Origin: Pseudomonas alcaligenes
GTDB lineage: Bacteria > Pseudomonadota > Gammaproteobacteria > Pseudomonadales > Pseudomonadaceae
NCBI RefSeq assembly: GCF_014490745.1
Contig: NZ_LZEU01000001.1
Coordinates: forward strand, 1,449,501 to 1,513,500
Length of the DNA: 64,000 nt
Direction: 5' to 3'
Below, in pieces: positions 18,853 to 27,295 of the stretch. The position numbers and the translations under genes are program-made. Under the pieces are notes generated by a model. The model was not told the DNA's origin and ran no database searches. It saw only the letters and a list, made by a program, of their open reading frames with translations. Numbering within the stretch: the stretch's first letter is position 1; every line of letters starts with the position of its first letter.

Positions 18853-21015
18853 GTGTCCGCCGTGACGACCGAAAGCAGCCTGGCCACACCCTTGGGCGAC
18901 CTGCGCGCCCTGCATGACGACCCCCTGCTGGACAGCCTGCTGGCGCTCTGTGCGCTGCATCGGCGCCCCGCCAGCCGGGCCCTGCTGAGCGCCGGCCTGC
19001 CGCTGCCGGCCCAGCGCCTGAGCGCCGACCTGCTGCCGCGCGCGGCGGCACGCGCCGGCCTGCAGGGGCGCTGGCTGCGCCGCAGCCTGGAGCAGATCCC
19101 GGCCATCGCCCTGCCGGCCCTGCTGCTGCTCAAGGACGGGCGCAGCGTGATCCTGCTGGGGCGCCAGGGGGCGCAGCTGCGCCTGCTGCTCAGCGAGAGC
19201 GAGGGCGGCGAAGTCTGTGTGGATCCGGCCATCCTGGCCGAGGACTACAGCGGCGAGGTGTTCTTCGCCCAGCCGCGGCACCAGTTCGACCTCGACCGCG
19301 AGAGCCTGATTCCGCGTACCCGCTCCTGGTTCCGCGACACCCTCAGGCGCTCGCGCTGGCTGTATATCGATGCCCTGGCGGCCAGCGTGCTGATCAACCT
19401 GATCGGCCTGTTCGCGCCATTCTTCGTGATGAACGTGTACGACCGGGTGGTGCCCAACCAGGCCCTGGCGACCCTCTGGGTACTGGCCGTCGGCATCGGT
19501 GGCGCCTACCTGTTCGACCTGCTGCTCAAGACCATGCGCGGGCTGTGCCTCGACCTGGCCGGCAAGAAGACCGACCTGATCATTTCCGCCAGCCTGTTCG
19601 AGCGCATCGCCGGCATGGCCATGAAATACCGCCCGGCGCGGATCGGCAGCTTCGCCCAGCACATTCACGAGTTTCAGGTGCTGCGCGACTTCCTCGCCTC
19701 GCTGACCCTGACCAGCCTGATCGACCTGCCGTTCACCCTGCTGGTGCTGCTGGTGATCGCCCTGCTCGGTGGTCACCTGGTGTGGATTCCGCTGCTGGCC
19801 TTCCCGCTGGCCCTGGGCATCGGCTGGCTGCTGCAGAAGCCCCTGGCCGAGAGCATGGAGCGCAGCATGGCGCTGTCTGCCGAGCGCCAGTCCGGGCTGA
19901 TCGAAACCCTGGCCGGGCTCGACGCGGTGAAGGTCAACAACGCCGAGAGCGAGCGCCAGTACCAGTGGGAACAGACCATCGGCACCCTCGGCCGTCTGGA
20001 GCTGCGCACGCGCCTGCTGTCGAGCCTGGCGCTGAACATCACCGGGCTGATCCAGCAGTTGGCCGGGGTGCTGATGATCATCGTCGGCGTGCACCTGATC
20101 ATCGCCGGCGACCTCAGCATGGGCGGCCTGGTGGCCTGCTACATGCTCAACAGTCGCGCCCTCGGCCCGCTCGGCCAGCTCTCCGGCCTGCTCACCCGCT
20201 ACCAGCAGGCGCGGGTGAGCATGCACGGCATCGACCAGATGATGGCGCTGCCGCAGGAGCGCGAGCCCCAGGAGCGGCCGCTGACCCGCGCGCGGCTGCA
20301 GGGCGCCATCGAGTGCCGGCAGCTGGACTTCGCCTACCCGCAGCAGCAGAACGCCGCGCTGAAGAATATCGATCTGCTTATCCGCCCCGGCGAGAAGGTC
20401 GGCATCATCGGCCGCAGCGGCTCGGGCAAGAGTTCCCTGGCGCGCCTGCTGGTGGGCCTGTACCAGGCCGACGCTGGCAACCTGCTGGTGGATGGCGTGG
20501 ACATCCGCCAGCTGGATGTCAGCGACCTGCGCCACAACATCGGCTACGTGCCGCAGGACATCCAGCTGTTCAGCGGCAGCCTGCGCGACAACCTGCTGTG
20601 CGGCGCGCGCTACGTCGATGACCAGCGCATGCAGCTGGCCGCCGAGCTGGCCGGGGTGCACGAGTTCGCCCGCCTGCACCCGCAGGGCTACGAGCTGGCG
20701 GTGGGCGAGCGCGGCCAGCAGCTTTCCGGTGGCCAGCGGCAGAACGTCGCCCTGGCCCGTGCGCTGCTGCTCGATCCGCCGATCCTGCTGCTCGACGAGC
20801 CCACCAGTGCCATGGACAACACCGGCGAGGAACGCCTCAAGCAGCGCCTAGCTACGGTGATCGCCGACAAGACCCTGCTGCTGGTGACCCACCGCACCTC
20901 GCTGCTCAGCCTGGTGGATCGCCTGGTGATCATCGACCGCGGGCGGATCGTCGCCGACGGGCCCAAGGCCGAAGTCATGGATGCACTGAAGAAGGGGAGG
21001 ATCGCCGGTGTCTGA
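18853..21015 (+). CDS. LapB-like type I secretion ABC transporter
   Basis: 720-aa ABC exporter of the LapB/HlyB type. The N-terminal 1-140 is a C39-peptidase-like domain without the catalytic Cys-His arrangement, as expected for RTX exporters that do not cleave a leader. A transmembrane region spans about 165-430. The ATPase follows, with Walker A GRSGSGKSS, signature LSGGQ and Walker B ILLLDEPTSAMD. The start is GTG at 18853; a second GTG nine bases on is possible and the ribosome site is weak. It overlaps the next gene by 8 bp and faces the adhesin gene divergently. The outer-membrane partner (LapE/TolC type) is not in the window. Confidence 0.93.
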   Translation: MSAVTTESSLATPLGDLRALHDDPLLDSLLALCALHRRPASRALLSAGLPLPAQRLSADLLPRAAARAGLQGRWLRRSLEQIPAIALPALLLLKDGRSVILLGRQGAQLRLLLSESEGGEVCVDPAILAEDYSGEVFFAQPRHQFDLDRESLIPRTRSWFRDTLRRSRWLYIDALAASVLINLIGLFAPFFVMNVYDRVVPNQALATLWVLAVGIGGAYLFDLLLKTMRGLCLDLAGKKTDLIISASLFERIAGMAMKYRPARIGSFAQHIHEFQVLRDFLASLTLTSLIDLPFTLLVLLVIALLGGHLVWIPLLAFPLALGIGWLLQKPLAESMERSMALSAERQSGLIETLAGLDAVKVNNAESERQYQWEQTIGTLGRLELRTRLLSSLALNITGLIQQLAGVLMIIVGVHLIIAGDLSMGGLVACYMLNSRALGPLGQLSGLLTRYQQARVSMHGIDQMMALPQEREPQERPLTRARLQGAIECRQLDFAYPQQQNAALKNIDLLIRPGEKVGIIGRSGSGKSSLARLLVGLYQADAGNLLVDGVDIRQLDVSDLRHNIGYVPQDIQLFSGSLRDNLLCGARYVDDQRMQLAAELAGVHEFARLHPQGYELAVGERGQQLSGGQRQNVALARALLLDPPILLLDEPTSAMDNTGEERLKQRLATVIADKTLLLVTHRTSLLSLVDRLVIIDRGRIVADGPKAEVMDALKKGRIAGV

Positions 21016-22369
21016 TGTCCTGTTCGGTGCGCAGCTACGCGCCTATTTCAAGGGCCGCGAGGCCCTGGCCGGGCAGCCCCTGCCGGAAGTGCGCAAGGCG
21101 CTGATCGAGGATGCGCCGCGCCTGGTGCGGCTGACCATCTGGGTGCTGGTGGGATTTTTCCTGTTCGCCCTGCTGTGGGCGCACTTCGCGGTGATCGACG
21201 AGGTCACCCGCGGCGACGGCAAGGCCATCCCCTCGTCCAAGCTGCAGAAGATCCAGAACCTCGAGGGCGGCATAGTCGCCGAGCTGTTCGTCCGCGAGGG
21301 CCAGGTGGTCGAGGTGGGCGCGCCGCTGTTGCGCCTGGACGATACGCGCTTCGCCTCCAATGTCGGCGAGACCGAGGCCGATCGCCTGGCCCTGGTGCTG
21401 CGCACCGAGCGCCTGGGGGCGGAGGTCGAGGGGCGTGAGCTGGTGTTGCCGGCGAAGGCTGTCGAGGCCGTGCCGCACCTGGCGGCCAGCGAGCAGGCGC
21501 TGTTCGAGAGTCGCCGCCAGCAGTTGCGCAACGAAGTCGGTGGCCTGGAGGAACAGCTGGTGCAGCGCCAGCAGGAGCTGCGCGAGTTCACCGCCAAGCG
21601 CGACCAGTACGGCCGCAGCCTGGGCCTGCTGCAGCAGGAAATCGCCATGTCCGAGCCGCTGGTGGCCAAGGGTGCCATGTCCCAGGTCGAGCTGCTGCGT
21701 CTGCGCCGTTCCGAAGTGGAGAACCGCGGCCAGCTGGATGCCACGCGCCTGGCGATTCCGCGTGCCGAGTCGGCGATCAAGGAGATGCAGCGCAAGATCG
21801 ACGAGACCCAGGGGCGCTTTCGCAGCGAGGCGCTGACCGAGCTCAACGAGGCGCGCACCGAGCTGAGCAAGATCCAGGCGACCGGCAAGGCCCTGGAGGA
21901 TCGGGTCAACCGCACCCTGGTCACCTCGCCGGTGCGTGGCATCGTCAAGCAGCTGCTGGTCAATACCATCGGCGGGGTGATCCAGCCGGGCAGCGACCTG
22001 GTGGAGATTGTGCCGCTGGACGACACCCTGCTGGTGGAGGCGCGCATCCGCCCGCAGGACATCGCCTTCCTCCATCCCGGCCAGCCGGCGGTGGTCAAGT
22101 TCACCGCCTACGACTACACCATCTACGGCGGCCTGCAGGCCAAGCTGGAGCAGATCGGCGCCGACACCATCACCGACGAGGAAGGCAACAGCTTCTACCT
22201 GATCCAGCTGCGCACCGACAAAAGCCACCTGGGCAGCGTCGAGCATCCGCTGCTGATCATCCCCGGCATGGTCGCCTCGGTGGACATCATCACCGGCAAG
22301 AAGAGCGTGCTCAGCTACCTGCTCAAGCCGATCCTGCGGGCCCGCTCGGAGGCGCTGCGCGAGCGTTGA
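21008..22369 (+). CDS. LapC-like membrane fusion protein (HlyD family)
   Basis: 453-aa periplasmic adaptor of a type I secretion system. One transmembrane helix at about residues 47-67 is followed by a lipoyl-like half (DGKAIPSSKLQKIQNLEGG), a long coiled-coil region at about 150-310, and the second lipoyl/beta-barrel half (VTSPVRGIVKQL). The C-terminal HlyD signature region is present. The start overlaps the ABC gene by 8 bp, so the two are co-translated. Together they should export the divergently encoded adhesin. Confidence 0.93.
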   Translation: MSDVLFGAQLRAYFKGREALAGQPLPEVRKALIEDAPRLVRLTIWVLVGFFLFALLWAHFAVIDEVTRGDGKAIPSSKLQKIQNLEGGIVAELFVREGQVVEVGAPLLRLDDTRFASNVGETEADRLALVLRTERLGAEVEGRELVLPAKAVEAVPHLAASEQALFESRRQQLRNEVGGLEEQLVQRQQELREFTAKRDQYGRSLGLLQQEIAMSEPLVAKGAMSQVELLRLRRSEVENRGQLDATRLAIPRAESAIKEMQRKIDETQGRFRSEALTELNEARTELSKIQATGKALEDRVNRTLVTSPVRGIVKQLLVNTIGGVIQPGSDLVEIVPLDDTLLVEARIRPQDIAFLHPGQPAVVKFTAYDYTIYGGLQAKLEQIGADTITDEEGNSFYLIQLRTDKSHLGSVEHPLLIIPGMVASVDIITGKKSVLSYLLKPILRARSEALRER

Positions 22370-22433
22370 TGCAGGCCCCGTTGTAGGGGCCTGGGTGGGC
22401 GAGCCGTTAGCCGCACACGGTAGTCGTCTGGAC

Positions 22434-22930
22434 TGGATTCCCGCCTGCGCGGGAATGACGAGTAAACCCGGTGCCGTGCTCTATTGCCGTCATTCCCGCG
22501 TAGGCGGGAATCCAGCCCGGCAGCGAGATCAGCCGGCATGCTCTGGTAGGGCGGGTGTAACCCGCGTTGCCTGTGCCGCGGATTGCACCCGCCCTACGAC
22601 TCAGCACCGCTTGGTTCTCCTCGTCATTCCCGCGCAGGCGGGAATCCAGCCCGGCAGCGAAATCAGCCGGCATGCCCTGGTAGGGCGGGTGCAACCCGCG
22701 TTGCTTTTGTGCCGCGGATTGCACCCGCCCTACGACTCAGCACCGCTTGGTTCTCCTCGTCGTTCCCGCGCAGGCGGGAATCCAGCCCAGCAGCGAGATC
22801 AGCCGGCATGCCCTTGGTAGGGTGGGTGCAACCCGCGTTGCTTTTGTGCCGCGGATTGCATCCGCCCTACGACTCAGCACCGCTTGGTTCTCCTCGTCAT
22901 TCCCGCGCAGGCGGGAATCCAGTGGTTGGC
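22434..22930. repeat. Tandem block of about 136-bp repeats with palindromic core
   Basis: Intergenic block between the secretion genes and mmsB. Four copies of a unit starting gTcaTTCCCGCGnAGGCGGGAATCC begin near 22488, 22622, 22758 and 22894, with spacings of 134-136 bp. The last copy is truncated by mmsB. Each full unit also contains a second palindromic module, TAGGGCGGGTGnAACCCGCG, and its opposite GATTGCACCCGCCCTA. A lone ATTCCCGC-GCGGGAAT hairpin lies at 22437-22456. No gene is seen here. The GGGCGGGTGTAACCCGC module recurs at 38893-38910. Confidence 0.85.
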
Positions 22931-22939
22931 GGCAGCGGC

Positions 22940-23824
22940 CTATTCGACAAACAGCTTCTGCACTGCCGAGAAGTCCAGCTTGCCATTGCCCTGTTTGAGC
23001 AACAGACGGTACAGCTGCAGGGCCAGGGCGCCCATCGGCGTGCTGCTGGCGGTGGCCTGGGCGGCCTCCTGGGCCAGGCCGAGATCCTTGGCCATCAGCT
23101 CGGCCATAAAGCCGCCGCTGTAACCCTTGCTGGCCGGCGCGTTTTCCATCACCCCGGGCCAGGGGTTGTACTTCTCCAGCGTCCAGTTGCCGCCGGAGCT
23201 CTGCCGCATGATCTCCGCCAGCACCGCCGGATCGAGGCCGCTGGCCACGCCCAGGGCCATGGCCTCGGCGGTGCCGATCATCTGCACGGCGAGTAGTTGG
23301 TTGTTGCACACCTTGGCCACCTGGCCGGCGCCATCCGGGCCGGCGTGGAAGATGTTCTTGCCCATCGCGGCGAGGATCGGCCGGGCCTTTTCCAGGGCCT
23401 CCGCCTTGCCGCCGACCATGAAGGTCAGGGTGCCGGCGGCGGCGCCGGCGGTGCCGCCCGATACCGGCGCATCGAGCATGCCGATGCCGCGGGCGGCGGC
23501 TGCCGCGTGCACCTTGCGTGCCGCGTCCGGGGCGATGGTCGAGCATTCCAGCACCAGGCTGCCGGGGACTATCTGGGCGAGCAGGCCGCCATCGCCCAGG
23601 TACAGCCCTTCGACATGCCGGCTGGCCGGCAGCATGCTGATCACCACCGTGGCATCGCGCACCGCATCGGCGGCGCTGCTGGCCGGGCTGGCGCCTTCGG
23701 CCACCAGTTCGTCGACGGCAGCCTGCACCAGGTCGAAGACTTTGAGGCGTTGGCCGGCCTTGAGCAGGTTGCGGGCCATGGGCAGGCCCATGTGGCCGAG
23801 GCCGATAAAGGCGATCTGGGTCAT
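22940..23824 (-). CDS. mmsB: 3-hydroxyisobutyrate dehydrogenase MmsB
   Basis: 294-aa NAD-dependent beta-hydroxyacid dehydrogenase of valine degradation, oxidising 3-hydroxyisobutyrate to methylmalonate semialdehyde. The N-terminal Rossmann motif is GLGHMGLPMA. The substrate-binding segment is DAPVSGGTAGA, and the catalytic Lys171 lies in GQVAKVCNN. It is the last gene of the minus-strand valine operon, 101 bp after the hydrolase gene, with a palindromic repeat in the gap. The product of this enzyme is the substrate of MmsA, encoded at the head of the same operon. Confidence 0.94.
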   Translation of the reverse strand: MTQIAFIGLGHMGLPMARNLLKAGQRLKVFDLVQAAVDELVAEGASPASSAADAVRDATVVISMLPASRHVEGLYLGDGGLLAQIVPGSLVLECSTIAPDAARKVHAAAAARGIGMLDAPVSGGTAGAAAGTLTFMVGGKAEALEKARPILAAMGKNIFHAGPDGAGQVAKVCNNQLLAVQMIGTAEAMALGVASGLDPAVLAEIMRQSSGGNWTLEKYNPWPGVMENAPASKGYSGGFMAELMAKDLGLAQEAAQATASSTPMGALALQLYRLLLKQGNGKLDFSAVQKLFVE

Positions 23825-23853
23825 TGTTGTTGTTCTCCTCGTATGTCCTCGTT

Positions 23854-23922
23854 TGTAGGAGCGAGCTCTGCTCGCGAAGCGGGCAGTGCCGGGGACATTC
23901 GCGAGCAGAGCTCGCTCCTACA
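23854..23922. repeat. REP-like inverted pair, intercistronic
   Basis: TGTAGGAGCGAGCTCTGCTCGCGAA and its near-complement face each other around a short spacer, giving a long hairpin between the hydrolase gene and mmsB. The same element occurs at 25052-25117. GTAGGAGCGAGC-type REPs are common in Pseudomonas. Confidence 0.85.
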
Positions 23923-23925
23923 GGG

Positions 23926-25029
23926 TTAGAGATCGGCCAGCGGGTGCGGGCCTTCCCACAGCGGCGCGAAGTGCGCCTCGATCACCGCTGCGGGAATGCT
24001 TGCCACGTCTGCCCAGTGCCACTTCGGCGCCTGATCCTTGTCGATCAGGCGGGCGCGCACGCCTTCGGGAAATTCCGGGTGGCGGCAGCAGTTCAGGCTC
24101 ATCGCATATTCCATGCGGAATACTTCGCCCAGCGACAGGTGCCTGGCGCGCTGGATCTGCTCCCAGACCAGATGCGCGGTGAGCGGGCAGCCCTCGGCCA
24201 GGGTCTTGGCGGCGCGTGCCAGGGGCAGGTCGCTGTCGCCCTGCAGAGTGCTGAGGGCGTGCCAGGCGCCGGGCAGGTCGGCGACGTCGAGCAGCCCATC
24301 GATGCGCTCGCGGCGCGGCAGCCACTGGGCCTGCGGCAGGTCGGCGCGGGCGTCCTGTTCCAGGGCGCGCAGCAGGCTGGTGAGCTGGGCCGGAGCCTGC
24401 TCCTGCCAGTTCATCTGCACCAGGCCTGCGAGCAGCAGTTCCTGCTGGTCGTCGCGCAGGAAGCGGTCGGCCAGGTTGAGGTCGAGGGCGTCGCGGGCGT
24501 TGATGCCGCTGGCCGTCAGGCCGAGGAACAGGCCGAGCCTGCCCGGCAGGCGGGCGAGGAACCAGCTGCCGCCGACATCCGGGTACAGGCCGATGTTGAT
24601 CTCCGGCATGCCCAGGCGGCTGCTCGGCGTGACGATGCGCACGCTGGCGCCCTGCATCAGCCCCATGCCGCCGCCCAGCACATGGCCGTGGGCCCAGCAC
24701 AGCAGCGGTTTCGGGTAGCTGTGGATGAGGTGGTCGAGGCGGTATTCGTCGGCGAAGAAACGCCGCGCCAGGGGGGGCACCTCGCCGGGATGCTCGCGGC
24801 ATTGCTGCACTAGCTGCACCACGTCGCCGCCGGCGCAGAAGGCCTTGGGCCCGTTGCCGCGCAGCAGCACACAGGCGATGGTCGGATCGGCGGCCCAGGC
24901 GCGCAGGCGGGCATCCAGCGCCTCGATCATCGGCAGGGTCAGGGCGTTGAGGCTCTTCTCCGCATCCAGGCTGGCGATGCCGATGCGGTAGCCGTGCAGG
25001 CCGGGGCGTTCTTCGAAATGCACATTCAT
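23926..25029 (-). CDS. 3-hydroxyisobutyryl-CoA hydrolase / enoyl-CoA hydratase family
   Basis: 367-aa crotonase-superfamily protein of the HIBCH type, which releases 3-hydroxyisobutyrate from its CoA ester in valine breakdown. Oxyanion-hole segments are LRGNGPKAFCAGGD and GGGMGLMQGASVR, and the active-site region MPEINIGLYPDVG carries the hydrolase-type Glu/Asp. The length (about 360 aa) distinguishes hydrolases from ordinary 260-aa hydratases. ATG 25029 is preferred because AAGG lies 8 bp upstream. An in-frame ATG at 25047 adds six residues but abuts the REP element and lacks a ribosome site. Confidence 0.9.
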   Translation of the reverse strand: MNVHFEERPGLHGYRIGIASLDAEKSLNALTLPMIEALDARLRAWAADPTIACVLLRGNGPKAFCAGGDVVQLVQQCREHPGEVPPLARRFFADEYRLDHLIHSYPKPLLCWAHGHVLGGGMGLMQGASVRIVTPSSRLGMPEINIGLYPDVGGSWFLARLPGRLGLFLGLTASGINARDALDLNLADRFLRDDQQELLLAGLVQMNWQEQAPAQLTSLLRALEQDARADLPQAQWLPRRERIDGLLDVADLPGAWHALSTLQGDSDLPLARAAKTLAEGCPLTAHLVWEQIQRARHLSLGEVFRMEYAMSLNCCRHPEFPEGVRARLIDKDQAPKWHWADVASIPAAVIEAHFAPLWEGPHPLADL

Positions 25030-25051
25030 GAGGGCAACCTTGCTCATGTTG

Positions 25052-25117
25052 GTAGGAGCGAGCTCTGCTCGCGAATCAGACGGTGCCGACTTGTTCGCGA
25101 GCAGAGCTCGCTCCTAC
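25052..25117. repeat. REP-like inverted pair, intercistronic
   Basis: Second copy of the GTAGGAGCGAGCTCTGCTCGCGAA inverted pair, in the gap between the enoyl-CoA hydratase and the hydrolase gene. It is oriented as an extended hairpin like the copy at 23854-23922. Confidence 0.85.
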
Positions 25118-25119
25118 GG

Positions 25120-25938
25120 TTATTTATTGCGCCACTGGGCGTCGCGTTTCTCGAGGAAGGCATTGACCCCTTCGCGGGTGTCGTCGGCGTCGAACAGGTC
25201 GACGAAGCGCTCGCGCTCTTCCGGCAGCCAGGTATTCGGCCCGCGCTGGCGGGCGCCCTGAATCAGCGGCTTGATGGTGCGCACCGCCACCGGGCTCTGC
25301 CGCGCCACCTTGGCCGCCAGCAGCAGGGCGGTGCCACGGGCTTCGCCGCTGTCCACCACCTGCTCGACCAGGCCGATGCGCAGGGCGGTTTCGGCGTCGA
25401 GGCGCTCGCCGCAGAGGATCATGCGCTTGGCCCAGCCTTCACCGACCAGCCAGGGCAGGTGCTGGGTGCCGCCGGCGCAGGGCAGCAGACCTACGGTGGC
25501 TTCCGGCAGGGCCATCTGCGCCTGGCGCTCGGCGATGCGGATATCGCAGGCCAGCGCGCACTCCAGGCCGCCGCCCATGGCGTAGCCGTTGATCGCGGCA
25601 ATCGATACGCCGCGGAAATCGCGCAGGGCCTCGAAGGCTTCACCGAAGCGCCGTGCCATCTCGCGGGCGCGGGCCTTGTCACCGTCGGCGAATAGGTTGA
25701 GGTCGGCACCGGCGCTGAAGAACTTGCTGCCCTGGCCAGTCACCACCAGGGCGTAGATGTCGTCGTCGCGGTTGAGGTGCTCGACCAGCTGCTTGAGGCC
25801 GATCAGCGAGTCGCGATCCCAGGTGTTGGCCGGCGGGTGGTTGAGGGTGATCAGCGCGGTGTGGCCGTGCTTCTCCACGGTGATCTTGTGGGTCAGGTCG
25901 AAAACCCCGGGTTTGTAGGCTTCGATGGCAGTGGTCAT
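25120..25938 (-). CDS. Enoyl-CoA hydratase/isomerase of the valine operon
   Basis: 272-aa crotonase-family enzyme. In this operon it most likely hydrates methacrylyl-CoA to 3-hydroxyisobutyryl-CoA. The first oxyanion segment is GSKFFSAGADLN and the second is NGYAMGGGLECALACD, followed by the catalytic-loop region LPEATVGLLPCAGGTQ. The length is normal for a hydratase. It lies between the acyl-CoA dehydrogenase and hydrolase genes, with palindromic repeats in both gaps. Family is certain; the exact substrate is inferred from neighbours. Confidence 0.9.
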   Translation of the reverse strand: MTTAIEAYKPGVFDLTHKITVEKHGHTALITLNHPPANTWDRDSLIGLKQLVEHLNRDDDIYALVVTGQGSKFFSAGADLNLFADGDKARAREMARRFGEAFEALRDFRGVSIAAINGYAMGGGLECALACDIRIAERQAQMALPEATVGLLPCAGGTQHLPWLVGEGWAKRMILCGERLDAETALRIGLVEQVVDSGEARGTALLLAAKVARQSPVAVRTIKPLIQGARQRGPNTWLPEERERFVDLFDADDTREGVNAFLEKRDAQWRNK

Positions 25939-25959
25939 GAATGATCCTCGTATGTGGTG

Positions 25960-26050
25960 CTCCCTCTCCCTTTGGGAGAGGGCTGGGGTGAGGGTGCCCG
26001 GGGCGACTCCGCCCCTCCCCCCCGGCCCCTCTCCCGGAGGGAGAGGGGAG
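25960..26050. repeat. GC-rich palindromic repeat, intercistronic
   Basis: CTCCCTCTCCC-tttGGGAGAGGG and GCCCCTCTCCCGGAGGGAGAGGGGAG form two hairpins that can also pair with each other. They fill the gap between the acyl-CoA dehydrogenase and enoyl-CoA hydratase genes. This is a different repeat family from the two REPs downstream in the operon. Confidence 0.75.
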
Positions 26051-26058
26051 TCATAAGG

Positions 26059-27222
26059 CTACAACAGGCGATCAAGCATGCCGCCCTGTTCCAGCAGGCG
26101 GCGGGCGATGATCACCCGCATGATCTCGTTGGTGCCTTCGAGTATCTGGTGCACCCGGCTGTCGCGCACCCAGCGCTCCAGCGGGTAGTCGTTGAGGTAG
26201 CCGTAGCCGCCGTGCAGCTGCAGCGCCTCGTTGCACAGGGTGAAGCAGTGGTCGGTGGCGAAGCGCTTGGCCATGGCGCAGTACAGGCTGGCCTCGGCGT
26301 GGGCGTGATCGAGCTTGTGCGCGGCCAGGCGCACCATCTGCCGGCTGGCGGTGAGGTCGGTGAGCATGTCGGCCAGCTTGAACTGCAGGGCCTGGAATTC
26401 GCTGAGCGCCTTGCCGAACTGCTTGCGCTCCTCGACGTAGCGCAGGCTCTGTTCCAGCGCCGCCTGGGCCGCGCCCAGCGAGCAGCTGGCGATATTGATG
26501 CGGCCGCCGTCCAGGCCCTTCATGGCATAGACGAAGCCCTGGCCTTCCGGGCCGATGCGATTGCCGGCCGGGATGCGCACGTTCTCGAAGGTGATGGTGC
26601 GGGTCGGCTGGGCGCGCCAGCCCATCTTCAGTTCGTTGCGCCCGTACTTCACCCCCGGTGCATCGCCCGGCACCAGGAAGCAGGACACGCCCTTGGCGCC
26701 GTCCTCGCCGGTGCGCGCCATGACGATCAATACGTCCGTACTGCCAGCACCGGAGATAAAGCACTTGCTGCCATCCAGCACGTACTCGTCGCCGTCGCGC
26801 TTGGCGCGGGTGCGCAGGCGTGCGGCGTCGGAGCCGGCGTCCGGTTCGGTCAGGCAGTAGGAAGCCAGCAGCTCGCCACTGGTCAAACGCGGCAGCCAGG
26901 CCTCCTTGAGCGCGGCATCGCCGAACGAGGCAAGCATCCACGAGGCCATGTTGTGGATGGTCAGGAACGCCGTGGTGGCGATGCAGCCGGCGGACAGTTG
27001 CTCGAAGATCAGCGAGCTGGACAGCCGCGACAGGCCCAGGCCGCCGTCTTCTTCCTTGATGTACAGGGCCAGGTAGCCCTGGGCGGCCGCACGCTTGATC
27101 ACCTCGACCGGGAAGTGATGATCGCGATCCCAGTCCGCGGCATGGGGTGCCAGCTCGCGCGCGGCAAAGGCGCCGGCGCTGTGCACCAGCAGGCGTTGTT
27201 CGTCGCTCAGTTCAAAATCCAT
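26059..27222 (-). CDS. Acyl-CoA dehydrogenase (isobutyryl-CoA dehydrogenase)
   Basis: 387-aa flavin acyl-CoA dehydrogenase, probably converting isobutyryl-CoA to methacrylyl-CoA. The FAD/substrate signature YCLTEPDAGSDAA is present, as is the C-terminal catalytic-base motif QILEGTNEIMR with its Glu. A TTG six bases upstream of the ATG extends the frame, but GAGG sits 7 bp before ATG 27222, so that start is chosen. The gene lies 73 bp after mmsA. The specific substrate is inferred from the complete valine set in the operon. Confidence 0.91.
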   Translation of the reverse strand: MDFELSDEQRLLVHSAGAFAARELAPHAADWDRDHHFPVEVIKRAAAQGYLALYIKEEDGGLGLSRLSSSLIFEQLSAGCIATTAFLTIHNMASWMLASFGDAALKEAWLPRLTSGELLASYCLTEPDAGSDAARLRTRAKRDGDEYVLDGSKCFISGAGSTDVLIVMARTGEDGAKGVSCFLVPGDAPGVKYGRNELKMGWRAQPTRTITFENVRIPAGNRIGPEGQGFVYAMKGLDGGRINIASCSLGAAQAALEQSLRYVEERKQFGKALSEFQALQFKLADMLTDLTASRQMVRLAAHKLDHAHAEASLYCAMAKRFATDHCFTLCNEALQLHGGYGYLNDYPLERWVRDSRVHQILEGTNEIMRVIIARRLLEQGGMLDRLL

Positions 27223-27295
27223 AGCCAATCCTCAGCGGGGAAGGGGTGTTCCCTGGCAGGCAAGCAGGCCGGCGGGTAGCCAGCCTGCTGCGGGT

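Noticed and set aside
22434-22930. Regular repeats considered as a CRISPR array
   Set aside because: The repeated unit is about 136 bp and nearly continuous, with no variable spacers and no cas genes.
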